Origin: Saprospiraceae bacterium
GTDB lineage: Bacteria > Bacteroidota > Bacteroidia > Chitinophagales > Saprospiraceae
DNA: 9,680 nt
Assembly: GCA_947441325.1 (NCBI GenBank)
Contig: CANETR010000043.1
Span: forward strand, 1-9,680
Direction of reading: 5' to 3'
The notes beneath the pieces were generated by a model that ran no database searches, was not told the DNA's origin, and saw only the letters and a list, made by a program, of their open reading frames with translations. The position numbers and the translations under genes are program-made. This document shows, in pieces, positions 1 to 6,086 of the stretch; position 1 is the first letter of the stretch; every line of letters begins with the position of its first letter.

Positions 1-1
1 A

Positions 2-1177
2 ACTGGTGAGGTGATTTGGCAATATCGCTTCGATGATGTAGTAAAAGGTACTGGTACTCTTTGGTTCAACCATAAAGCCGATTCCCTGAAAGACAGAATC
101 GTTATACTACAGGGCACAAGAGCGGGCGGCATGATGGCTAGTCCTATAGTTGATTGCTACCGTGGTATTTCATACTTTACAGGTGAGGAACTATGGCGTA
201 TGAACAGTCCACGTACAGCCTGTTATAGCCGCGATGTGGATGGATCGGCTCTAATTCTCAAGGACACTGCCTACCTGGCACTTGAAACGGGTATTTTTGC
301 AGTATTCAATCCCGACCGCAGGTCGGGTTCGATAAGAGATGGTCTTTTTCAGCCGCAGATGCACCGTTTTAAAGATACACTATATCGTGCGGGCGATGCC
401 GCTGCGCATGGTGGCAACCTGGTTTGTGAAGCATCTCCTTCGCGCATTGACAATCGCATTTATCTGGCTGCAGGCTCAGGAAGGGTGTGGGGCTATAATA
501 TGACTGATCAAAAAATCGATTGGGAATACTATATAGGCTCCGATATTGATGGCTCACCGGTAGTGACCGATGACAAATGCCTGCTGATTGCAATTGAAAA
601 ACAATACATACAAGGAAAAGGTGGTGTTTTAAAATTAGACCCATCCAAAAAACCTGAAGATGCTACCGTATGGTTCTTGCCAACCGAAAACAGAAGATTT
701 GTTACCTGGGATGGCGGAGTAATTGGTACAGTTGCCACAAATGAAGCAACCCGAAAGAGTAATCATCCGCATATTGGAGCATGCATTGCTATTGACGGCA
801 ATCTCTATGTTTTTGATCTAAATAAAATAGACAGTACAAAAAAGGTCAAGCTATTTGACAATAAAACAGATGCCTACAGCCCCAAAATTTATTTTAAAAC
901 ATCTACTGGTCCATCTATTGCCAGTCCTATTATTATAGGTAACAGAATGGCAGTGCCTACTTACAATGGCTTTTATTTATACGAGTTTAATGAAAAAATG
1001 GAATTTAAACTGCTTGACAAAATGGATTTCAGTGCAGAAGCAACTCCTTTTTGCGACAATGGCAAAATTTTTATTGCATCGCGCAATGGATACCTCTATT
1101 GTTTAGGTGATGCCAAAGGTCAAAAAGTAAAGGAAATTCCTCTTTCTTACAAAACTGAAGTAAAATCAAAAAAATAA
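2..1177 (+). CDS. PQQ-like beta-propeller repeat protein, 5' end outside window
   Basis: The reading frame is open to the left edge: codons from base 2 read TGEVIWQYRF, a typical PQQ-like propeller strand, so the GTG at 11 is almost certainly internal. About 391 codons are visible. Further blade-like segments are TGEELWRMNS, SGRVWGYNMTDQKIDWEY, GSDIDGSPVV, GPSIASPIIIGNRMAVPTY and, near the C-terminus, GKIFIASRNGYLYCLGDAKG. Such repeats form a WD40-like propeller used either as a scaffold (BamB-like) or as the PQQ-binding fold of quinoprotein dehydrogenases. I see no convincing dehydrogenase active-site motif, so a binding, scaffold or outer-surface role is more likely, and the specific function is unknown. 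A signal peptide cannot be judged because the N-terminus is missing. The gene ends in tandem TAA TAA stops. A weak stem (GGGC/GCCC, 1191-1206) follows without a T-run, so no clear terminator is visible directly after it. Confidence 0.8.
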   Translation, partial: TGEVIWQYRFDDVVKGTGTLWFNHKADSLKDRIVILQGTRAGGMMASPIVDCYRGISYFTGEELWRMNSPRTACYSRDVDGSALILKDTAYLALETGIFAVFNPDRRSGSIRDGLFQPQMHRFKDTLYRAGDAAAHGGNLVCEASPSRIDNRIYLAAGSGRVWGYNMTDQKIDWEYYIGSDIDGSPVVTDDKCLLIAIEKQYIQGKGGVLKLDPSKKPEDATVWFLPTENRRFVTWDGGVIGTVATNEATRKSNHPHIGACIAIDGNLYVFDLNKIDSTKKVKLFDNKTDAYSPKIYFKTSTGPSIASPIIIGNRMAVPTYNGFYLYEFNEKMEFKLLDKMDFSAEATPFCDNGKIFIASRNGYLYCLGDAKGQKVKEIPLSYKTEVKSKK

Positions 1178-1343
1178 TAAATTTATTTTTGGGCCAAATA
1201 AAGCCCTGAAAAGATATTGATTCAATATATTCGAATTTATAAAAACATCTTTAATAACACTTTAGCATCCCATAATTAAAGAATTGCCCTGGAATTTAAA
1301 ACATAAGTAAAATACCTATTTTAGGGCCTTAGGAAAAATGCCG

Positions 1344-1374
1344 TTGTGTGAAATTTGTAAAAGGCGCACTTTTG
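1344..1374 (+). promoter_or_regulatory. Candidate Bacteroidota promoter for first small RNA
   Basis: TTG at 1344-1346 and CACTTTTG at 1367-1374 are separated by 20 bases. This fits the Bacteroidota pattern TTG-(about 19)-TAnnTTTG, with one mismatch in the -7 element. Transcription would begin at about 1379-1382, right at the first hairpin of the RNA candidate. A similar (G/C)ACTTTTG element precedes the second copy, which strengthens the case. In an AT-rich region a chance match is possible. Confidence 0.35.
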
Positions 1375-1378
1375 TACT

Positions 1379-1490
1379 GTGAAATGATTCAAACACATTC
1401 ACAAAGTTTTTCATAGTTTTAGTTTTTTTCATAGGGTAATTTTTGGGGAAAATTGACGGCGCGGTTGGGGAACCGCGCCGTTTTGTTTTT
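1379..1490 (+). ncRNA. Candidate structured small RNA, copy 1
   Basis: The roughly 110-base unit has ordered structure. Hairpin A pairs GTGA/TCAC and ATG/CAT with one bulged A (1379-1402). An unpaired block ATAGTTTTAG follows (1413-1422), then AGGGTA (1433-1438). Hairpin B is AATTTT, loop TGGGG, AAAATT (1438-1454). Hairpin C is a perfect 11-bp stem starting ACGGCGCGG with loop GGGG (1456-1481), and its 3' arm runs into TTTTGTTTTT, a rho-independent terminator. The same order recurs in copy 2 at about 1572-1706 with different stem sequences. There is no long open frame and stops are frequent, including several TAG. I do not recognise a named RNA family. Alternatives are a leader or attenuator remnant, or a duplicated terminator region. 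The 5' end is inferred only from a weak promoter match. Confidence 0.55.
1456..1490 (+). terminator. Rho-independent terminator of small RNA copy 1
   Basis: An 11-bp perfect GC-rich stem (1456-1466 with 1471-1481) closes a GGGG tetraloop and is followed by TTTTGTTTTT. A second, weaker hairpin lies just behind it (AATAGG/CCTATT, 1494-1512) and is itself followed by TTTTC and a further T-run, so termination may be in tandem. It could also end read-through from the propeller gene upstream. Confidence 0.85.
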
Positions 1491-1493
1491 ACC

Positions 1494-1522
1494 AATAGGT
1501 CTTTTGCCTATTTTTTCTTTTT
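1494..1522 (+). terminator. Possible back-up terminator hairpin
   Basis: A 6-bp stem AATAGG/CCTATT (1494-1499 with 1507-1512) encloses the loop TCTTTTG and runs into TTTTCTTTTT. It is only 4 bases beyond the T-tract of the previous terminator. The stem is AT-rich and weak, so its role is uncertain. It may instead be part of the region ahead of the second RNA. Confidence 0.4.
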
Positions 1523-1558
1523 AAGGAAAAAGCCATATATTTTTTTCTGTAAACTGTA

Positions 1559-1566
1559 GACTTTTG
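1559..1566 (+). promoter_or_regulatory. Candidate -7 promoter element for second small RNA
   Basis: GACTTTTG differs from TAnnTTTG by one base and mirrors the CACTTTTG in front of copy 1. No clear TTG lies about 20 bases upstream; the region there is a T-rich run. The expected transcription start is near 1572. Support comes mostly from the parallel with copy 1. Confidence 0.3.
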
Positions 1567-1571
1567 CAGCA

Positions 1572-1706
1572 AGAAAGACCAAACGAAGTTTTACACTAAT
1601 GAGGGCAATTCCCTCTCTAAAAATTTATAGTTTTAGCAATAATTAGGGTATTTTTTGGGGAAAAATAACGGAGCCGATCGATTGATCGGCTCCGTTTTCA
1701 ATTTTA
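1572..1706 (+). ncRNA. Candidate structured small RNA, copy 2
   Basis: The order of elements is the same as in the unit at 1379-1490. Hairpin A is GAGGG, loop CAATT, CCCTC (1601-1615). The identical block ATAGTTTTAG is at 1627-1636, and AGGGTA at 1645-1650. Hairpin B is TATTTTT, loop TGGGG, AAAAATA (1649-1667). Hairpin C is a perfect 12-bp stem starting ACGGAGCC with loop GATT (1668-1695), followed by TTTCAATTTT. Spacings match copy 1 closely: 11 versus 10 bases from hairpin A to ATAG, and 8 versus 10 bases from TTTTAG to AGGGTA. Paired arms differ between copies but stay complementary, whereas the loop and linker blocks are identical, which is the pattern expected of a conserved RNA. A longer 5' part (1572-1600) has no counterpart I can align. 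The 5' end is an estimate. Confidence 0.55.
1668..1706. terminator. Bidirectional terminator between small RNA and ABC operon
   Basis: A perfect 12-bp stem (1668-1679 with 1684-1695, loop GATT) is followed by TTTCAATTTT on the + strand. On the - strand it is followed by TTATTTTT, read after the same hairpin. It lies 29 bases beyond the stop codon of the ABC permease, so it can terminate both the second small RNA and the convergent ABC transcript. Confidence 0.75.
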
Positions 1707-1724
1707 TAGCATTTAACAATTTTA

Positions 1725-2918
1725 TCAGTTCTTTATCGATTTTCTAAATCGCCAAAGATTTAGCACATTAAAAATTATACCCCAAACAAGCATCGGCACA
1801 AAAGCTTTCAACAAAAGTAACAGGTTAAAATCGGCCGACATGATAGATTTGATCGAGAAAACAAGACTTAGGAAGGGGTAAAACATATTGCTGGCATTTA
1901 GCATCTGTGAGGATGAACCTAAAAGAACAAAAATTATCAACAGAAGCAAAAAGGCGATATTTGCCAGAAGCACAGAAAGGCTTCTATGAAAATTGAACCC
2001 TATTATTCCCCAAAACCCTGAAAAAATAAAAGCCATTGGTAGAGAACAGAATAAAATATAGGACAAACTTGTCCAATTCAGCAAGGTTCTAATTTGAAGC
2101 ATTATACCCTGAATGATGCCTGTCTGATCCATTGACAAAGCAGCTGCAAAGCCCAAAACCGAAAGTCCCATCATCGAAAAACTGAACAGGCTCGCTAAGC
2201 CAATTTTGGACAGAAATATTCTAGTGCTTGAAACAACCGATTGACTGTACAATAGCGTATAGCCTTGATGTGCTTCTCTCCAAAAAACTGTATTCAATGC
2301 ATGTCTTGCCCCTACTGCTCCGAATATTAGTAATAGTATCGACAGAAGACTTGAAATAGTCCGGTCGAGCAGCTCACTAAGGTTATCGATCATATCTTGC
2401 ATACTGCTCAAATCCTGTTCGTTCACATCTATGGGATTTAGCATTGCCTCGGGCAGTCCGCTGTCTTTGAGATTTTGCTTTACAATTTCTTTTCGATAGC
2501 CTGCAAGTGTTTTTTCAACAATATTAACTGCTCTGCTACTGCCTTTGAAATAAAAAGTTATTTCGGCCTTTTCCTTCTTTGCGATAGCAGAATCAAAATT
2601 TTCGCCAATGATAATTCCTGCAGACAGGCTATCATTTTCAATAGCTTCAATCATCTCATCCTCTCCAATGTTCTCTTTGAGTTCAATTTGAAGATTGAGT
2701 TTAAGTTTTCTTTTAATTTCTTCAGCTTGTCCATCTTCTGCAATCCAGACTACTTTATATTTTTTTGTAGTACTGCTATCAATCTGACTCTGAATTATTT
2801 GTCCGCTGAAACGGAATAACATAAAAAACAGCGCAAATGGAATAAAAAAAGCCATAAGGAGCAGCCAGCTGCTTCGACTTTGACGAAACAAGGATTTTAT
2901 TTCTTTTGTAATCAACAT
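1725..2918 (-). CDS. ABC-2 type transporter permease
   Basis: The protein has 397 residues with the layout of large-ectodomain ABC-2 exporter subunits. One membrane helix lies near the N-terminus (about 17-35). A hydrophilic domain of about 150 residues (40-185) is presumably outside the cytoplasmic membrane. A C-terminal block of about five helices follows (about 188-204, 238-261, 283-306, 315-334, 366-388). The start ATG is 5 bases after the stop of the upstream ATPase gene, so the two are co-transcribed and form one exporter. The start has the usual A/T-rich context and no ribosome-binding motif. The substrate cannot be read from sequence; relatives export ions, drugs, lipids or polysaccharide. 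Downstream is the shared hairpin at 1668-1695. Confidence 0.8.
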   Translation of the reverse strand: MLITKEIKSLFRQSRSSWLLLMAFFIPFALFFMLFRFSGQIIQSQIDSSTTKKYKVVWIAEDGQAEEIKRKLKLNLQIELKENIGEDEMIEAIENDSLSAGIIIGENFDSAIAKKEKAEITFYFKGSSRAVNIVEKTLAGYRKEIVKQNLKDSGLPEAMLNPIDVNEQDLSSMQDMIDNLSELLDRTISSLLSILLLIFGAVGARHALNTVFWREAHQGYTLLYSQSVVSSTRIFLSKIGLASLFSFSMMGLSVLGFAAALSMDQTGIIQGIMLQIRTLLNWTSLSYILFCSLPMAFIFSGFWGIIGFNFHRSLSVLLANIAFLLLLIIFVLLGSSSQMLNASNMFYPFLSLVFSIKSIMSADFNLLLLLKAFVPMLVWGIIFNVLNLWRFRKSIKN

Positions 2919-2923
2919 CTTAT

Positions 2924-3676
2924 TTATACTGTTTTCAGATTTTCGTTTAGAATCTGCAAGTAACCCTCAGCAGGTGAATTGCCATATTTGTTTTTGAACT
3001 CGGTCATTGTATCAGTGTAAATCATTCTACCTCTATCCAATACAATTATTTTATCACCAAAAAACTCAGTTTTACTAAGATTGCTTCCTGCATAAACCAC
3101 CGTAGTGCCTGACAATTTGGCTTCGGCAACTAAATCTAAAATTGGTTTTGCCCCGAAGATATCGAGCCCAAAAGAGGGTTCGTCCAAAATTATCAGTTTT
3201 GGATCATTGAGCATTGTTTGTGCAATGCCCAATCTAAGTTTTTCTTCGATGCTAAGTAAGCTGGTTTTTTTGTTGGGCTTGAGATCCCATTTTTGCATCA
3301 AACTATCAATCTTTACTGCAATTTCGGAAGACTTCAAGCCTTTTAGATTTGCAAAATAAAACAGTTGCTCTTTGATGGTCAGGTTGTCAAAGTAAGACTG
3401 TTCATGCGAAAAATAGCCTATTTTTTTTCGAATTTCAACAGCTTGTTTATTAAGATCTAGGCCCATAATTTCTACTGTCCCTTTGTCGGGAAACTGCATT
3501 GCAGCCAAAATTCTAAGAAGTGTTGATTTTCCCGAAGCTTTAGTGCCTAAAACCATTAAAACTGCCCCCTCCTCAAGCGAGAAGCTGATATCATCCAATG
3601 CAGTTGACCTGAATGCTTTTTTCAGCAGCCCATTAGGCTGTTTGAAATTTTTGTACAAATGTTCTACTCCTATCAT
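2924..3676 (-). CDS. ABC transporter ATP-binding protein with degenerate motifs
   Basis: This is the nucleotide-binding subunit of the exporter whose permease follows 5 bp downstream. I chose the ATG at 3676 (protein MIGVEHLYKNF..., 250 residues). The frame extends to 3730, but the extra 18 residues look unlike an ABC N-terminus and lie over the promoter of the divergent gene. Walker A is GTKASGKST (44-52). Walker B is LIILDEP (161-167), with the D-loop GLD after it. The signature is LSIEE (141-145) instead of the usual LSGGQ. The switch-histidine position reads AGSNL (196-200), with no His. The Q-loop position is His91 (IGYFSH). ATP binding is therefore likely, but hydrolysis may be slow or one-sided. 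A weak divergent -7 match (TACTTTTA on the - strand, 3732-3739) could drive the operon. Confidence 0.85.
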   Translation of the reverse strand: MIGVEHLYKNFKQPNGLLKKAFRSTALDDISFSLEEGAVLMVLGTKASGKSTLLRILAAMQFPDKGTVEIMGLDLNKQAVEIRKKIGYFSHEQSYFDNLTIKEQLFYFANLKGLKSSEIAVKIDSLMQKWDLKPNKKTSLLSIEEKLRLGIAQTMLNDPKLIILDEPSFGLDIFGAKPILDLVAEAKLSGTTVVYAGSNLSKTEFFGDKIIVLDRGRMIYTDTMTEFKNKYGNSPAEGYLQILNENLKTV

Positions 3677-3699
3677 GCTTAATAAATTAACAAGATTTG

Positions 3700-3707
3700 T
3701 ATCTTTG
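3700..3707 (+). promoter_or_regulatory. Bacteroidota -7 promoter element for YbjN-like gene
   Basis: TATCTTTG followed by C is a perfect match to the phylum's TAnnTTTG consensus. It predicts transcription from about 3714 and a 5' leader of roughly 57 bases before the ATG at 3771. The -33 side is weak (TTA at 3679-3681, 18 bases upstream). Its position inside the apparent N-terminal extension of the ABC ATPase frame argues for the shorter ATPase start at 3676. Confidence 0.6.
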
Positions 3708-3770
3708 CAGCGACCAAAAAAATAGGTCATATAAAAGTAATAAATTACTAATTCAATAGTTCAAAAAAAA

Positions 3771-4214
3771 ATGGCAAACATTCAAGATTACTATAAAATA
3801 GTAGAAGATTCAATTTCAGAATTGGGCGTAGATCCAAACAGTTGCAGAGACGACAATGAGTTGGGAGCATGGGCATTGATGCGTGGCGATCAGGAAGTAT
3901 GGATTGACTGTTGGTATGTTGAAGATGAAGACCAGGTTTATTTTCAGGTTTTGGCTCCTATTTTTGAAACGCCAGATGATTTACCTGTAGAATTTTATCG
4001 TGAGCTTCTTGAACTAAATTATACCCTTTTTGGAGTTTCCTTTGGTATCTTCAAAAACATGCTTGCTTTAAAAGTAATTCGCGAGGCGAATGGTATGGAC
4101 AAAGATGAGGCAGTAGCAATCATCGGTAGAATCGGAAATTATGCCAGCGAATACGGACCAAGTTTAAGCGTAAAATACTTGGGCATTGATCCCGAAACCG
4201 GAAATAGCAACTAA
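3771..4214 (+). CDS. YbjN domain-containing protein
   Basis: A 147-residue acidic cytoplasmic protein with no signal peptide or membrane helix. The predicted order is helix (1-20), paired beta strands (WALMRGDQEVWIDCWYV, 34-50, and QVYFQVLAPIFE, 55-66), helix (72-87), strands (GVSFGIFKNMLALKVIRE, 88-105) and a C-terminal helix (109-135). This matches the YbjN / type III secretion chaperone-like fold that is common as a single-domain protein in Bacteroidota. The family is thought to bind other proteins, but its biochemical role is not established. The gene is monocistronic: it has its own -7 element (3700-3707) and a strong terminator directly after it (4236-4275). The ATG is preceded by an A-run and has no Shine-Dalgarno motif. 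The family assignment is from sequence pattern only. Confidence 0.65.
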   Translation: MANIQDYYKIVEDSISELGVDPNSCRDDNELGAWALMRGDQEVWIDCWYVEDEDQVYFQVLAPIFETPDDLPVEFYRELLELNYTLFGVSFGIFKNMLALKVIREANGMDKDEAVAIIGRIGNYASEYGPSLSVKYLGIDPETGNSN

Positions 4215-4235
4215 AATTTAACCCTTCGAATAAAG

Positions 4236-4275
4236 GAAGTCAAAAGTTCTATGCTTTTGACTTCTGTTTTGTTTT
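4236..4275 (+). terminator. Rho-independent terminator after YbjN-like gene
   Basis: A perfect 11-bp stem GAAGTCAAAAG/CTTTTGACTTC (4236-4246 with 4254-4264) encloses the loop TTCTATG and is followed by TGTTTTGTTTT. It lies 22 bases beyond the stop codon and separates the YbjN-like gene from the next operon. Confidence 0.85.
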
Positions 4276-4295
4276 AAATATTATTGAATTTCGTG

Positions 4296-4529
4296 ATGAG
4301 TAACGACAAAACAAATTGTCTGCAATTACTAAAGGCTTTTATTGAAGATTCCTGCAACGAAAACAAAATGGAACTGCATATTGCCTACGAAGATATAGAA
4401 GATACAGAAAAAGAATCCATATTGGGAAAGGCTTTGAATGAAGCACTTTCCAATATCATTCACAATAATTATCACCCCGACGAATACTTGGAGCACTTAG
4501 CTGCTCAGTTTTTCAATACTGTTAAATAG
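4296..4529 (+). CDS. Small acidic hypothetical protein
   Basis: A 77-residue protein that I do not recognise. I prefer the ATG at 4296 (MSNDKTNCLQ...) over the TTG at 4284 in the same frame. The protein is rich in Asp, Glu and Asn and appears mostly helical: residues 6-17 (NCLQLLKAFIED), a central acidic stretch around EDIEDTEKESILGKALNEAL, and a C-terminal HPDEYLEHLAAQFFNTV. It has no signal peptide, membrane helix or metal-binding cysteine pattern. It lies between a terminator and dedA, 43 bases upstream of the latter, so it is probably the first gene of the dedA-aroE-rlmN unit. A loose -7 match TATTATTG (4279-4286) would give a very short or absent leader. Codon use resembles that of its neighbours, which favours a real gene. 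Confidence 0.6.
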   Translation: MSNDKTNCLQLLKAFIEDSCNENKMELHIAYEDIEDTEKESILGKALNEALSNIIHNNYHPDEYLEHLAAQFFNTVK

Positions 4530-4572
4530 ACTTTTTTCTGCTTTTACATAAGCCTAAACCATAAAAAGCATC

Positions 4573-5253
4573 ATGGAATTTTTGCACAATACGCTCGATT
4601 TTTTCCTGCACCTCGATGATTATCTGCATGGTTATATCATAGAATACGGCGTTTGGATTTATCTTATTTTGTTTTTAATTATTTTTGTTGAAACTGGTTT
4701 GGTAGTCATGCCTTTTTTGCCGGGAGATTCTCTGCTTTTTGCTGCAGGTACTTTTTGTGCAGGTGTAGTGAAAAATGGCGAATCCGCAAGCTTAAATATT
4801 TATATAGTATTGGGCCTTCTTTTAATAGCGGCAATTGCAGGCGATGCACTGAATTATTTTTTAGGAAAAAAAATCGGTTTGAGAATATTAAAAATGAAAG
4901 TTGGTGGCAGACAACTTGTTAGTCAAAAATACATAGACAAAACAAATGTTTTCTATGAAAAACACGGGCCAAAAACAATTATAATCGCTCGCTTTGTGCC
5001 AATTGTAAGAACTTTTGCCCCTTTTGTAGCCGGTATTGGCGATATGAAATACAGCAGATTTTTTCAATTCAATGTAATAGGTGCCTTTATTTGGGTAGTT
5101 GGCATAACCTTAGTTGGTTATTTCTTTGGTACACTTCCCATTATTCAAAACAATTTTGAAATTGTGATTTTCGGGATTATCGGTTTATCAGTAGTCCCCT
5201 ACCTGATCGATTATATAGTTTGGCTTTTCAAGAAAAAAAAGAAAGAGCAATAG
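4573..5253 (+). CDS. DedA family membrane protein
   Basis: A 226-residue integral membrane protein of the DedA / VTT (SNARE-associated) family. Visible family features are the first helix with E40-T-G, the re-entrant segment FLPGDSLLFAAG (48-59), GD at 90-91 before a helix, and the hallmark ARFVPIVRTFAPFVAG (139-154) with Arg140, Arg146 and Pro149/150. Further helices lie at about 167-186 and 195-216, and the tail is Lys-rich and cytoplasmic. DedA proteins are implicated in moving undecaprenyl phosphate or other lipids across the cytoplasmic membrane and in membrane homeostasis; the substrate of this one is not shown by sequence. Length is typical. The gene follows the small unknown gene by 43 bases and precedes aroE by 68 bases with no terminator between them. 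Confidence 0.9.
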   Translation: MEFLHNTLDFFLHLDDYLHGYIIEYGVWIYLILFLIIFVETGLVVMPFLPGDSLLFAAGTFCAGVVKNGESASLNIYIVLGLLLIAAIAGDALNYFLGKKIGLRILKMKVGGRQLVSQKYIDKTNVFYEKHGPKTIIIARFVPIVRTFAPFVAGIGDMKYSRFFQFNVIGAFIWVVGITLVGYFFGTLPIIQNNFEIVIFGIIGLSVVPYLIDYIVWLFKKKKKEQ

Positions 5254-5321
5254 GTCTCGGCCTTAACTTTTATATACTATCATTTACCTTCCCTAACAAT
5301 TCTCTAATTTTTTAAATTACT

Positions 5322-6050
5322 ATGCAAAAATTTGGCCTTCTTGGCAAAAAGCTGGAACATTCCTACTCAAAATTATTTTTTGATAAATTATTTTTAGATC
5401 AGAACATAAATGCCAGTTTCGAAATGATTGAAATTGATGCTATTTCTCAATTCGAAAATATTAAAAAAAGCGGTTTCAGTGGCCTGAGTGTAACCTTGCC
5501 ATACAAAGAAAGCATCATACCCTACCTCGATGAATTGGACGAAACTGCCTCAGCAGTAGCTGCAGTCAACTGCATTAAATTCAACAATGGCAAAGCAATT
5601 GGTTTTAACACTGATGTTGTAGGCTTTGGACTAAGCCTGAGTAAAATACTTTTAGATAGAAATGACATTGACAAAGCGCTTGTTCTAGGAAGCGGTGGCG
5701 CTGCAAAAGCCGTACTTCATGTCCTGAATCAGATAAAGATTAACAGTACGGTTGTAAGTCGAAACCCTAAGGGATCACAAATTGGATATACCGATTTGGA
5801 TAAAAAAATCATTGAGGAACATAAACTGATTATAAATTGTTCTCCATTAGGCATGTATCCAAATAGTGTTTCATATCCTGAAATACCTTACAAAGAATTG
5901 AATAACAATCATATTATATTCGATTTGGTTTATAACCCCTCCGAGACAGCTTTCATGAAAAAAGCCAAGGAGAATGGTGCCAAGGTATTTAATGGGCTGG
6001 AAATGTTACAGATGCAAGCTTTGGCTGCTTGGGAGATTTGGAATGCTTAG
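5322..6050 (+). CDS. aroE: Shikimate dehydrogenase
   Basis: This is the NADPH-dependent reductase of 3-dehydroshikimate to shikimate, the fourth step of the common aromatic (chorismate) pathway. It is 242 residues, at the short end for the family as is usual in Bacteroidota. Substrate-site motifs are HSYS (13-16), SVTLPYK with catalytic Lys62, Asn83 and NTD with Asp98. The Rossmann loop is GSGGAAKA (123-130). Later motifs are NCSPLGMYP (172-180), DLVYNPSETAF (201-211) and the C-terminal NGLEMLQMQA with Gln232. The usual Arg/Thr-rich NADP loop is represented by VSRNPK (145-150). All expected catalytic residues are present, so an active enzyme is likely. It sits 36 bases upstream of rlmN in the same orientation and shares its transcript. 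Confidence 0.95.
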   Translation: MQKFGLLGKKLEHSYSKLFFDKLFLDQNINASFEMIEIDAISQFENIKKSGFSGLSVTLPYKESIIPYLDELDETASAVAAVNCIKFNNGKAIGFNTDVVGFGLSLSKILLDRNDIDKALVLGSGGAAKAVLHVLNQIKINSTVVSRNPKGSQIGYTDLDKKIIEEHKLIINCSPLGMYPNSVSYPEIPYKELNNNHIIFDLVYNPSETAFMKKAKENGAKVFNGLEMLQMQALAAWEIWNA

Positions 6051-6086
6051 ATGCCTGCTTTTTCAATTTAGATTTTTTGCAAAACA

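Noticed and set aside
1182..1206. A possible third copy of the TGGGG-type hairpin or a terminator for the propeller gene
   Set aside because: TTTATTT/AAATAAA encloses TTGGGCC, but there is no ATAGTTTTAG, AGGGTA or ACGG hairpin, and no T-run follows. The resemblance is weak.
1379..1706. Insertion element or CRISPR-like repeat explanation for the duplicated units
   Set aside because: There are only two diverged copies, no target-site duplications, no transposase and no regular spacers. The similarity is structural rather than exact repetition.
2475..2819. Open frame of 114 codons antisense to the ABC permease
   Set aside because: It is a low-complexity Phe/Asn-rich translation typical of a shadow frame opposite an AT-rich gene.
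3677..3730. N-terminal extension of the ABC ATPase frame by 18 codons
   Set aside because: The residues do not resemble an ABC ATPase N-terminus, and the segment overlaps a perfect TATCTTTG promoter for the divergent gene. The ATG at 3676 begins right before the conserved part.
4284..4295. TTG start for the small hypothetical protein
   Set aside because: An ATG four codons later in the same frame gives a more ordinary start; nothing conserved is lost.
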